IMG/VR virus record: IMGVR_UViG_3300027736_000283
Coordinates: 1 to 21,297 of that record
Origin: a virus
Reading direction: 5' to 3' (one strand)
DNA length: 21,297 nt
This document shows, one piece after another, positions 12,992 to 20,677 of this stretch. Numbering within the stretch: the stretch's first letter is position 1; every line of letters starts with the position of its first letter. Under the pieces are notes generated by a model. That model did not search any database and had not been told where the DNA came from. It worked only from the letters and a program-made list of their open reading frames with translations. Both the position numbers and the translations under genes were made by a program.

Positions 12992-13884
12992 ATCCGCACC
13001 AAGAATATAGACTAGCTTACGACCATCTACACGCAGGGCGTTATGAAGCTGGATTTCGTTTATTTGAATATCGTTGGCATCCTGAAGTTCAGGGTAATTT
13101 AATAGACGCTTATATTCAAAAGCCCAAAGGCGTATCACCTTGGCGAGGCGAATCTTTATTAGGCAAAACTATTGTAGTTCTTGCAGAACAAGGGTTTGGG
13201 GATATATTTCAATACGCTAGATTTCTACCTGCTTTAAAAGTTTTAGGCGCTAAAAAGGTTACATTCTTAGCTCATCAATCAGTTCTTAGGTTAATTGGGC
13301 AAATGGAATGTATCGATGTTCTAACTAACGCCAATGAAGGCGATGATGTTTTAAGCTCAAATTATTGGATAGGGAACATTTCGCTACCTCATTACATCTC
13401 ATTAGCTATGCCCTATGCTAAAACCCTGTTTCCCGTTACAAAGAGCAAAATCGTGGCTTCAGAGGGTTATTTTGATGTAGTGGCTACCAACATACCTAAA
13501 AAGATTGGAGTCAACTGGGGGGCTTCTAAGGGCAATCTGCACTATATTAAGTCAATAAACCCCCAACAGATAACCGAATTAGTTGGAGATGATTGTTATA
13601 GCTTTAATCCTGAAAGCAATGGCAATTTCTTGCCTTTACCCAATGACGGTTGGCAGCAAGATTGGAATACCACCGCTAAACACATGAAAGCCTGTAAGGG
13701 CATAGTGACTGTGGATACTGGAACTGCCCACTTAGCAGGCGCACTTGGCATTAAAACCATAGTTTTGCTACCTAAAGAAGAATTTGTCTGTTGGCGCTGG
13801 AAAAATGGGCGCTGGTATGACTCTGTAGTTGCTTTAAAACCCGAAGAATACGACCAAGTACCCGATTTAATAAGGAGAATGTGA
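12979..13884 (+). CDS. glycosyltransferase (GT9/GT41-like, TPR-type) with apparent ATT start
   Basis: A 301-residue protein if begun at ATT 12979. Residues 6-33 look like a TPR-type helix pair (EYRLAYDHLHAGRYEAG, FRLFEYRW), followed by PWRGESLLGKTIVVLAEQGFGD (53-74 region), the conserved nucleotide-sugar domain opening of TPR-linked glycosyltransferases, then the C-terminal IVTVDTGTAHLAGALG with LLP, as in GT9 heptosyltransferases. It probably transfers a sugar onto a virion or host-surface target; donor and acceptor are unknown. The first ATG (13303) would remove the TPR part and the EQGFGD motif, so it is not the natural start. The homology-bearing frame closes upstream at 12964-12966. The stop overlaps the next ATG. 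Confidence 0.75.
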   Translation: MTTVNPHQEYRLAYDHLHAGRYEAGFRLFEYRWHPEVQGNLIDAYIQKPKGVSPWRGESLLGKTIVVLAEQGFGDIFQYARFLPALKVLGAKKVTFLAHQSVLRLIGQMECIDVLTNANEGDDVLSSNYWIGNISLPHYISLAMPYAKTLFPVTKSKIVASEGYFDVVATNIPKKIGVNWGASKGNLHYIKSINPQQITELVGDDCYSFNPESNGNFLPLPNDGWQQDWNTTAKHMKACKGIVTVDTGTAHLAGALGIKTIVLLPKEEFVCWRWKNGRWYDSVVALKPEEYDQVPDLIRRM

Positions 13885-14258
13885 TGATTTGCCCTAAATG
13901 CGGCTGGAGCGAAGGTAGCCATGTCCAAAAATTGACCGATGAGGAGTATTTTATGGAAATTTGGACTCCTACCCTTGGTTTAGAGGAAGCTAAAAAGTCC
14001 TGGCATGAGAAACAAAACCAACCTAAACAGCTAACCCACATGGTTATGCCTGACATTGGCGGTTATGTATCTATGGTAGACGGCACTTGGATTAAAAGCC
14101 GAAGCCATCACCGAAGCCACCTAAAACAGCATGGAATGATTGAGCTTGGTAACGATGTACCTACGGCCCACAAGACTGTAGATATGAGTACCAAGTCTAA
14201 AGAGGCAAGAAAACAGCAAATCGCTGAACTAGCATACGCAAAACTTCAATATAAATAG
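13884..14258 (+). CDS. zinc-ribbon-like conserved phage protein
   Basis: A 124-residue protein starting at ATG 13884, six bases after an AAGGAG ribosome-binding site; a GTG at 13881 would add one residue. The N-terminus MICPKCGWSEG is half of a zinc ribbon (Cys3, Cys6), but a second cysteine pair is not present, so any metal must be completed by His or by a dimer. The C-terminal part has SRSHHRSHLKQHGMIELGND, a motif I recognise from short proteins beside scaffold genes in podovirus-like phages. Function unknown; the position between glycosyltransferase and scaffold suggests head assembly or regulation. Confidence 0.65.
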   Translation: MICPKCGWSEGSHVQKLTDEEYFMEIWTPTLGLEEAKKSWHEKQNQPKQLTHMVMPDIGGYVSMVDGTWIKSRSHHRSHLKQHGMIELGNDVPTAHKTVDMSTKSKEARKQQIAELAYAKLQYK

Positions 14259-14267
14259 GAGAATCAC

Positions 14268-15314
14268 ATGGCAGAGGAATTAAGCAGACGGGATATGTTG
14301 GAAAATGCCCTTGAACAATCAGAAGAAGGAACTTTAGATGTACCAGACGAAAAGACTATCGAAGTGGTTGAGGACAACATTTCCAAAGAATCCGCTAAAG
14401 CAGAAATTGATAATGAAATCGTGCAAGAAGAACCTACCCAGGAGTCTGAGGAATCTGAATCTGAGGCTACGGATGCGCCAAAGGATGCACTACCTCGCCC
14501 TAGCACTTGGAAAAAAGAGTATCTCCCAATTTGGGACAAAATCACCACAGGACAGCAATTAACTGCGGAAGAAGGTCGCAAATTAGCCGAATATTCTAAT
14601 CAGCGTGAGTCTGAATACAAGAAAGGCGTATCAACTTATAAGGCAGAAGCAGACAGAGCTAAAGGTTACGAGGAAGCAATCGCCCCGTTTGTGCCTGAGT
14701 TACAAAAACAAGGAATTAGTCCTGCAGCGTGGATTAATAACTTAGGTAGAGCGCACATGGTGTTATCAACTGCTCCGCAAAACCAAAGAATTGAGATGTT
14801 TCAACGACTTGCACAAGATTATGGTATACAATTAAATAGTAGCGGTGAGATTGTTCAACAACAACAAGACCCGTATACCCAACAGTTGATGCAACAGCTT
14901 CAGTATATGAATAATGAAGTTAGTTCAATTAAGGGTAGATTTGCACAAGAGGAAGAAAGCCGATTGCAGGCTGAAATCTCAAAGTTTAGTAGTGATGTGG
15001 AGAAACACCCACATTTTGAAGTGGTGAAGGGAGAGATGGCTCAATTACTTGAGACTGGTTTTGCCCAAGACCTAAAAACGGCTTATGACAAAGCGGTGCG
15101 ATTAAACCCTGATGTTTGGGCCTTAGAGCAGGATAGACTCCTTACTCAAGCGCAAAAACAGGCTTCAAAAGCACAGCAAGTAGCTAAAGCTAAGGCTGCT
15201 GCAGTTAGTCCTCGTTCTGTTACACCTAGCGGAACAGCTACCTCAGGAGATAAAAAGGATAGACGCTCAGTATTGGCTGAACAGATGGAAGCTAATAATG
15301 GGGGTCGGGTTTAA
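14268..15314 (+). CDS. scaffold / head-assembly protein
   Basis: A 348-residue hydrophilic, helical protein directly upstream of the coat gene, the usual place and character of a scaffolding protein that guides procapsid assembly and then leaves. The N-terminal 75 residues are strongly acidic (Glu-rich, QEEPTQESEESESEAT). A conserved-looking segment follows (LPRPSTWKKEYLPIWDKI, ending LAEYSNQRESEYKKG), then Gln-rich coiled coil (QQQQDPYTQQLMQQLQYM) and a basic, Ala-rich C-terminus (KQASKAQQVAKAKAAA, GDKKDRRSVL), as expected for a coat-binding tail. A TAGGAG site precedes ATG 14268. The 36 bases before the coat gene carry an AAAGGAAAA site. Confidence 0.8.
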   Translation: MAEELSRRDMLENALEQSEEGTLDVPDEKTIEVVEDNISKESAKAEIDNEIVQEEPTQESEESESEATDAPKDALPRPSTWKKEYLPIWDKITTGQQLTAEEGRKLAEYSNQRESEYKKGVSTYKAEADRAKGYEEAIAPFVPELQKQGISPAAWINNLGRAHMVLSTAPQNQRIEMFQRLAQDYGIQLNSSGEIVQQQQDPYTQQLMQQLQYMNNEVSSIKGRFAQEEESRLQAEISKFSSDVEKHPHFEVVKGEMAQLLETGFAQDLKTAYDKAVRLNPDVWALEQDRLLTQAQKQASKAQQVAKAKAAAVSPRSVTPSGTATSGDKKDRRSVLAEQMEANNGGRV

Positions 15315-15350
15315 CTAGGCTAATTTTGGCCGTTTTTAAAGGAAAATATC

Positions 15351-16331
15351 ATGGCATTTGCTAATAGTGCTATCACCGATATTATCGCTACCACGATTCA
15401 ATCTCGTAGCGGTGAATTGGCAGATAACTTAACACAAAACAACGCAATTCTTCAGCGCCTAAACAGCAAAGGTAACATTCGCCCATTTTCAGGCGGTAAT
15501 GTAATCCTTGAAGAAATTATGTATAACGACCCTAACACCAATAACGCTAACTCGTATAGTGGCTATGAAGTGTTAAACATTTCTCCAGACAGCCCAATTT
15601 CTGCTGCTCAATACAAAATTGCTCAATATGCAGATAGCGTAACAATGAGTGGACTAGAAATGTTACAAAATAGCTCAAAAGAAGCAATTATTGACCTGTT
15701 AGATGGTCGTATGCAAGTTTCAGAAGCTCGTTTGTTAAACCGTATCTCTGGTGACCTATATGGTGACGGTACAGGTAATGGCGGTAAGAACTTAGATGGT
15801 TTGGGTGCTGCAGTTTCAGCTACTCCTACTACTGGTACTTACGGTGGTATCAATCGTGCCAACTGGACTTTCTGGCAGAACCAAATCACTACAGGCGCAA
15901 CTTCGGCTTCGACCATTCTTGCAGCTATGACTTCTGCTTCAATCAAGCAGATTCGTGGTACAGACAAGGCTGACTTAATCGTTGCTGGTAACACGCTATA
16001 CACCTACTATGTAGGCGCATTGCAAGCTATCCAGCGTATTGCTTCCGAAGAATCAGGTGCAAGTGGTTTTGCATCGCTCAAGTTCTACGGTGGTGGTACT
16101 TCTGCTGATGTGGTCTTGGGTGGCGGTTATGGCGCACAAGAAACAGCGACTTATATGTATATGTTGAATACAAACTACATATCTTTCCGCCCACACAAAG
16201 AGCGTAATTTCGTTCCTATCGGTGGCGAGCGTCAATCAATTAACCAAGATGCAATCGTTAAACTCTATGGCTGGGCTGGTAACTTGACAACAAGTAACTC
16301 GTTCCTCCAAGGTTTGTTAACTGGCTCTTAA
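15351..16331 (+). CDS. major capsid protein
   Basis: A 326-residue major coat protein that forms the head shell. The opening (MAFANSAITDIIATTIQSR, then GELADNLTQNNAILQRL) is typical of this podovirus coat group: an N-terminal helix and then the E-loop-like stretch (GGNVILEEIMYND, SYSGYEVLN). Residues 105-150 (DLLDGRMQVSEARLLNRISG, DLYGDGTGNGGKNLDGLGAA) match the spine-helix region of HK97-fold coats; the C-terminal part has an A-domain-like ending (NYISFRPHKERNFVPIGGER). It follows a strong ribosome-binding site, is bracketed by scaffold and decoration genes, and has a codon pattern suggesting high expression (judged by eye). No frameshift or extra domain is seen. Confidence 0.88.
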   Translation: MAFANSAITDIIATTIQSRSGELADNLTQNNAILQRLNSKGNIRPFSGGNVILEEIMYNDPNTNNANSYSGYEVLNISPDSPISAAQYKIAQYADSVTMSGLEMLQNSSKEAIIDLLDGRMQVSEARLLNRISGDLYGDGTGNGGKNLDGLGAAVSATPTTGTYGGINRANWTFWQNQITTGATSASTILAAMTSASIKQIRGTDKADLIVAGNTLYTYYVGALQAIQRIASEESGASGFASLKFYGGGTSADVVLGGGYGAQETATYMYMLNTNYISFRPHKERNFVPIGGERQSINQDAIVKLYGWAGNLTTSNSFLQGLLTGS

Positions 16332-16354
16332 TCCATAGAAAAGGAAAATAAATC

Positions 16355-16639
16355 ATGGCATATACAATTACCCCCCTCTCTGGTGTCGATTTGAATAATC
16401 CTCAAACCGTAACCAGTCCTAACTTGCCTTCATTTGGCCCTTTAGGTGCTGAGGTATTTGGTTCTGATGGCTTGCGTTATGTATTCGCACAAGCTGGCGC
16501 TGCTATTGCAGCATCATTAACCACTTGCTCAGTAAATGCTTCAACTTTTGTTGCAACTCCATCCGCAGGTACATATTCAGGCCCATTAATCGCAATGGCT
16601 TCTGGTGACTATGGCTGGTTTGGTAAGGCTTCAGTTTAA
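16355..16639 (+). CDS. putative capsid decoration protein
   Basis: A 94-residue protein beginning MAYTITPLSGVDLNNPQ and rich in Ala, Gly, Ser and Thr, with a predicted beta-barrel-like pattern (SDGLRYVFAQAGAAIAASL, GDYGWFGKASV). Size, position just after the coat gene and a strong AAAGGAAAA ribosome-binding site fit a small decoration (cement) protein that stabilises the expanded head; no sequence-level proof is visible. An alternative is a head-fibre base or other minor head protein. It is the last gene before the terminator at 16663-16695. Confidence 0.55.
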   Translation: MAYTITPLSGVDLNNPQTVTSPNLPSFGPLGAEVFGSDGLRYVFAQAGAAIAASLTTCSVNASTFVATPSAGTYSGPLIAMASGDYGWFGKASV

Positions 16640-16662
16640 AAATTGAAGATGTTGTAAAAACG

Positions 16663-16695
16663 GGGCTATCTCAAAAGGGTAGCCCTTTTTCTTTT
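16663..16695 (+). terminator. intrinsic terminator after the capsid genes
   Basis: GGGCTATCT and GGGTAGCCC form a nine-pair stem (two G-T pairs) with a CAAAA loop, followed at once by TTTTTCTTTT. This is a complete Rho-independent terminator. It separates the highly expressed scaffold and coat genes from the connector and tail genes, and partial read-through would set their ratio. Confidence 0.9.
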
Positions 16696-16729
16696 AACCG
16701 TAGTACCTAAACCACTTTAGGAGATATTC

Positions 16730-17347
16730 ATGGGCATAGAGTCCGATAGCAGTAATGCAGATTCACGATTAGCAGTCCAATTCTATAAACGGTCTGTAAA
16801 CCAAGAGCAAGAATCTATTGCCGCAGGTAGACCGATTTTTAAAGAATTTGATTTTGTACGAATTTTAGTACCTGGCGATTCTTTAAGTGAAATTGACACT
16901 TATGCAGCAGAAAGCCATAAAACCCGTTTTCCTATCCAATGGGCTAACTATCAAAACAAAGTCGGCAATCAAGAGGGATTTAGCGGTACTCCGATTGAAC
17001 AATGGCCTCAAGTAACCCGTAGCCAGGCTGATGAACTTAGAGGACTCAAGTTTTATACCGTAGAAGCTGTGGCTCATTGCTCTGACCAACAACTGCAAAG
17101 AATCGGCATGATTGCTGGAATGTCCCCCCATAATTTCAGGGAAAAGGCCAAGGCTTATCTTAATTTAGCTGCTGATTCGGCAGATGTAGCCAAAAGAGAA
17201 GAAGAATTACAAGCATTAAGGGAAGAAAATGCTAAAATTAAGGCAGACACAGATGCGAAAATAGCCGAAATGCAGGAACAGATGGCTAATATACTTGCGG
17301 CTGTTGCGGAAAAGAAACCAAAACCCCGTAAGCTAAAGGTAGCCTAA
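16730..17347 (+). CDS. conserved structural protein of podovirus-like phages, unknown function
   Basis: A 205-residue protein I recognise from P22-like environmental phages by FKEFDFVRILVPGDSLSE, TRFPIQWANYQNK, GTPIEQWPQVTRSQADELR and QRIGMIAGMSPHNFREKA; its role is not established. The N-terminal 150 residues form the conserved domain; the C-terminal 55 residues are a Glu, Lys and Ala coiled coil ending in a basic tail (EKKPKPRKLKV). Position after the coat terminator and before the adaptor suggests a head-completion or internal virion protein. A TAGGAGAT ribosome-binding site precedes ATG 16730. It is one base away from the next gene. Confidence 0.65.
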   Translation: MGIESDSSNADSRLAVQFYKRSVNQEQESIAAGRPIFKEFDFVRILVPGDSLSEIDTYAAESHKTRFPIQWANYQNKVGNQEGFSGTPIEQWPQVTRSQADELRGLKFYTVEAVAHCSDQQLQRIGMIAGMSPHNFREKAKAYLNLAADSADVAKREEELQALREENAKIKADTDAKIAEMQEQMANILAAVAEKKPKPRKLKVA

Positions 17348-17348
17348 T

Positions 17349-18254
17349 ATGTCCCAAACGATGCTCGAATTGGTGCAACAAGTCACCGCAGAACTAAACC
17401 TTGCCGTTCCTACTTATGTAGCAGGTAATCCATCTCAAGATACCCAACAGATTTTGGCGTTAATGAATGGTGCTGGCTATGATTTAACCAAAGAGTTTGA
17501 TTGGCAGGCTTTAGAGAAAGAGTATCGTTTTTACACTCAATATGTAGCTACAACTGGTAGCACAATAGATGGCTCTACTGTTATTACAGGTATCCCAACA
17601 ACTGCTGGATTAACCACGCAATACTCAATTACAGGTACGGCAGTTAATCAAGATACCTATGTAACTACAGTAGACTCATCGACTCAAGTAACAATGAGCC
17701 AAATAGCCTCGGCAACGACCACAGGCGGTACGGTTAACTTTAGCCAAACTATTTATAATTTACCTGATGATTTTGAAACCATTACAGACCGTACGCAATG
17801 GGACAAAACTAAACATTGGGAAATGCTAGGCCCTGAAGATGCTCAACAATGGCAATGGCTGAAATCTGGATATATCTCAACTGGCCCTAGGGTTCGTTGG
17901 CGTATTCTAGGTGGTAAGTTTCAAATTTGGCCGCCAATGACCACAACCGAATATCTCGGTTTTGAGTATCGCTCTAAGGGTTGGGCTGAATCATCAACAG
18001 GCACAGTAAAAAACAGCTTTACGGCTGATACTGACACGACTTTCTTTGATGACCGTCTATTGGTTATCTTTACTAAACTTAAGTATTTTCAAGTCAAATC
18101 TTTTGATACTACTGCGTTGCAACAAGATTATCAGCGTTATTTAAGTGTAGTTAAAGCTAACGATAAAGGCGCTGCTACCTTATCATTTGCCCCATATCCA
18201 TCTAAAGTGCTTATTGGCTACGCTAATATTCCCGATACTGGGTACGGTTCATAA
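17349..18254 (+). CDS. head-tail adaptor-like protein with Ig-like insertion
   Basis: A 301-residue protein whose helical start (MLELVQQVTAELNLAVPTY, LALMNGAGYDLTKEFDWQALEKEY) resembles P22 gp4-type head-tail adaptors, which attach beneath the portal. The rest (YNLPDDFETITDRTQWDK, WRILGGKFQIWPP, FFDDRLLVIFTKLKYF) is typical of adaptors in related podoviruses. Residues about 69-133 form a Thr and Ser-rich Ig-like insert (DGSTVITGIPTTAG, YSITGTAVNQDTYVTTVD, TQVTMSQ) that interrupts the adaptor fold between EKEYRF and the IYNLPDDF segment. Its stop and the next ATG overlap (TAATG). The adaptor assignment rests on layout and fold-like pattern rather than a strict motif. Confidence 0.6.
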   Translation: MSQTMLELVQQVTAELNLAVPTYVAGNPSQDTQQILALMNGAGYDLTKEFDWQALEKEYRFYTQYVATTGSTIDGSTVITGIPTTAGLTTQYSITGTAVNQDTYVTTVDSSTQVTMSQIASATTTGGTVNFSQTIYNLPDDFETITDRTQWDKTKHWEMLGPEDAQQWQWLKSGYISTGPRVRWRILGGKFQIWPPMTTTEYLGFEYRSKGWAESSTGTVKNSFTADTDTTFFDDRLLVIFTKLKYFQVKSFDTTALQQDYQRYLSVVKANDKGAATLSFAPYPSKVLIGYANIPDTGYGS

Positions 18255-20248
18255 TGGCGCAGCCTAAGTCAAATACCGCTATAACCGCTAGTATTACTTC
18301 CCCCATTGGGGGATGGAACGCTAGAGATTCTATTGCGGAAATGCCTGCAACTGACGCTGTTACGCTTAATAACTTCTTTCCTACACCTACAGATGTTCAG
18401 TTAAGACAGGGATATACCCAATTTTCCCTTTTAACAACATCTACGGGCGCTCAGACAATATCAAGCATTACTCGTGTAACTACTACTGCAACGGTAACAA
18501 CTACTGTTGCTCATGCTTTAGCCACAGGAACTCAAATATCCGTAAGTGGGGCAAGTCCTTCTGAATATAACGGTGTTTACACTATTACCTCTACAGGAAG
18601 CACAACCTTTACTTATGTAATGGCTAGTACCCCAGCAAGTAGCGCTACGACTGTAGGGGCTTATACAATCCAAATTACGGATAAAGTTAATTCTTTAATG
18701 AATTACGCAGCAACTTCCCAAAAGCTATTTGCGGCTGCAGGAACAAAAATTTATGATGTATCGAGTACGACTGCAAGCTCGGTTCACGACATTACAGTTG
18801 ATAAACTTCAGCATATCAACATTACAACGCCTGGCGGTAGCTTTATGTCTGCGGTTAATGGCACAGACCCAGCCGCCTTATACGATGGCACAAATTGGAT
18901 AAATATAGCTGCAACTTCAACTGCACAGACAATTAGCTCAATTACTAATGTAACAACTACAGCCACTCTTACTACTGCAGTAGCTCATGGATTGGTTACA
19001 GGAAACAGTATTACGGTAACTGGCGCAACTGCAGCAGCTTATAACGGTACTTTTAAGATTACTAAGACGGGTAATAGCACCTTTACTTATGTAATGCTAA
19101 CAAACCCAGCCGGGAGTGCTACGGTTGTAGGCACTTATACCGTTAATTACGCTATTACAGGGGTAGATTCATCAACCTTTATTCATGTAAATTTGTTTAA
19201 AAACAGGCTTTTTTATACCCAAAAGAACACTATGAAAGTGTGGTATTTGCCTGTTAATTCGGTATCTGGCGCTGCTTCTGCTTTAGATTTTGGTGGTATT
19301 GCCCGTAACGGTGGTTTCCTTCAGGCAATGGGAACATGGACTATTGATGCTGGTCAAGGCGCTGATGACTATGCAGTATTTGTTACTAATATGGGTGAAG
19401 CTATTGTCTATAACGGTACAGACCCATCAGATGTAACAGCATGGGCGCTTAAAGGTGTATGGCAATTAGGGTATATCTTTAACCGTAGATGTTTTTTAAA
19501 GTGGGGTGGTGACTTATTACTACTTACTCAAGATGGCTTAGTTCCCCTAGCTTCGGCACTTCAATCAAGCCGCTTAGACCCTAGAGTCAACATTACCGAT
19601 AAGATTTACTACGCTATTTCTCAAGAAGCTACCCTTTATTCAACTAATTTTGGCTGGCAAATTGCCTATTACGCTAGTGAAAATATGCTTATTATTAATA
19701 TTCCTTCTGGTGAGGGAATTAAACAATTTTGTATGCACACCATTTCTAGGGCTTGGTGTAGCTTTACAGGACTTAATGCTAATTGTTGGGAATTAAGCGG
19801 TGATGTTATGTATTTTGGCAGTACGGGTTATGTGGCTAGATTTTGGGATGCATCTTCAGATAACGGCAATAACATTAGCGCTGAAGTTCAACAGGCTTAT
19901 TCTTATTTTGATGCTAGAGGGCAGTTAAAACGCTTTACTTTAGTACGGCCTATCTTCCAAACAGATAATGGCGTACCCAGCGTTTTATGCGGTGTAAATA
20001 CGGATTTTGCGGTACAAAACGACCTTGGTGCGGTTAGTTTTAATGCTATTAGCACAACTACAGGCACTTGGGATAACGCTATTTGGGATACAAGTGTTTG
20101 GGGTGGAAACCTCAGTATTACTAAGAACTGGCAAGGCGTTACAGGATTAGGCTTTTCTGGCGGCATTGTAATGAAAGTTGTATCTCAAGGAATTGATGTC
20201 CGTTGGGCTAGTTCCGACTATGTTATGGAGAGGGGGGGCGTTCTTTGA
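18254..20248 (+). CDS. tail hub / stabilisation-type protein with two internal Ig-like repeats
   Basis: A 664-residue virion protein in the place of the P22 DNA-stabilisation and tail-hub genes. The opening (ITSPIGGWNARDSIAEMPA, then AVTLNNFFPTPTDVQLRQGY) and the body (KNRLFYTQKNTMKVWYLPV, GGIARNGGFLQAMGTWT, FNRRCFLKWGGDLLLLTQDG, LDPRVNITDKIYYA) are familiar from podovirus tail proteins with a propeller-like repeated-strand architecture. Two Ig-like repeats, residues 66-139 and 224-298, are inserted before the body. The end of the gene contains seven G (20232-20238), close before the TTG start of the next gene. It overlaps the adaptor and the acetyltransferase genes. The exact role in the tail is inferred. 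Confidence 0.65.
   Translation: MAQPKSNTAITASITSPIGGWNARDSIAEMPATDAVTLNNFFPTPTDVQLRQGYTQFSLLTTSTGAQTISSITRVTTTATVTTTVAHALATGTQISVSGASPSEYNGVYTITSTGSTTFTYVMASTPASSATTVGAYTIQITDKVNSLMNYAATSQKLFAAAGTKIYDVSSTTASSVHDITVDKLQHINITTPGGSFMSAVNGTDPAALYDGTNWINIAATSTAQTISSITNVTTTATLTTAVAHGLVTGNSITVTGATAAAYNGTFKITKTGNSTFTYVMLTNPAGSATVVGTYTVNYAITGVDSSTFIHVNLFKNRLFYTQKNTMKVWYLPVNSVSGAASALDFGGIARNGGFLQAMGTWTIDAGQGADDYAVFVTNMGEAIVYNGTDPSDVTAWALKGVWQLGYIFNRRCFLKWGGDLLLLTQDGLVPLASALQSSRLDPRVNITDKIYYAISQEATLYSTNFGWQIAYYASENMLIINIPSGEGIKQFCMHTISRAWCSFTGLNANCWELSGDVMYFGSTGYVARFWDASSDNGNNISAEVQQAYSYFDARGQLKRFTLVRPIFQTDNGVPSVLCGVNTDFAVQNDLGAVSFNAISTTTGTWDNAIWDTSVWGGNLSITKNWQGVTGLGFSGGIVMKVVSQGIDVRWASSDYVMERGGVL
18449..18670 (+). 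repeat. Ig-like repeat 1 inside the tail protein
   Basis: About 74 codons (residues 66-139): AQTISSITRVTTTATVTT, then VAHALATGT, EYNGVYTIT, TFTYVMAS and VGAYTI. It matches repeat 2 at 18923-19147 along its whole length. Confidence 0.75.
18923..19147 (+). repeat. Ig-like repeat 2 inside the tail protein
   Basis: About 75 codons (residues 224-298): AQTISSITNVTTTATLTT, then VAHGLVTGN, AYNGTFKIT, TFTYVMLT and VGTYTV. Many shared residues use different codons from repeat 1. Confidence 0.75.
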
Positions 20249-20676
20249 GGAAAGTTGTTACTGATAATCAGGCTCATTTAAGGGGTTGGATTACAGGGGT
20301 TTTAGGGATGCAATTTAGCTCTTATGCAACATTTATAGGGCAAGAAATAGATGGTGAAGTAAAGGCGGTAGTGGCTTTTGACAATATTATGGATAATTCC
20401 TGCCAAATGCACACAGCCGCCATAGTACCGAATTGGATTAATAAGGATTTATTGTGGGCGTGTTTTAATTATCCCTTTAATAAACTAGGGGTTAAGGTTA
20501 TACTAGCGTCAGTAGCTTCTACAAATGAAGAAGCCTTAAAGTTAGACCGACACCTTGGTTTTGTAGATAAAGCGTATATCGAAGATGCCCATATGGATGG
20601 GGATTTGGTTATATTAGCAATGAGGCGTGAAAATTGTCGATGGCTCGGCATTAAAGCGCCCTTACAAGGAGCATGA
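20245..20676 (+). CDS. GNAT-family acetyltransferase-like protein
   Basis: A 143-residue protein with the GNAT acetyltransferase pattern: a strand pair with KAVVAFDNIMDNSCQMHTAAI, then the acetyl-CoA helix region (LLWACFNYPFNKLGVKVILASVAS), TNEEALKLDRHLGFVDKAYI (the Asn and the helix before the LGF strand that are typical of GNATs), and a final strand (GDLVILAMRRENCRWL). It would use acetyl-CoA on an unknown amine, in the host cell or on a virion part. Start: TTG 20245 overlaps the preceding stop and follows a GAGAGGGGGGG purine run; no ATG lies at the junction. Such genes are recurrent in the tail regions of P22-like environmental phages. Confidence 0.75.
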   Translation: MRKVVTDNQAHLRGWITGVLGMQFSSYATFIGQEIDGEVKAVVAFDNIMDNSCQMHTAAIVPNWINKDLLWACFNYPFNKLGVKVILASVASTNEEALKLDRHLGFVDKAYIEDAHMDGDLVILAMRRENCRWLGIKAPLQGA

Positions 20677-20677
20677 T

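Noticed and set aside
13303-13884. Glycosyltransferase starting at the first ATG
   Set aside because: It would remove the TPR-like region and the EQGFGD motif that are encoded in the same open frame upstream; an ATT start fits better.
15317-15337. Possible terminator between scaffold and coat genes
   Set aside because: Only a three-base-pair GGC/GCC stem before the T run; too weak to call.
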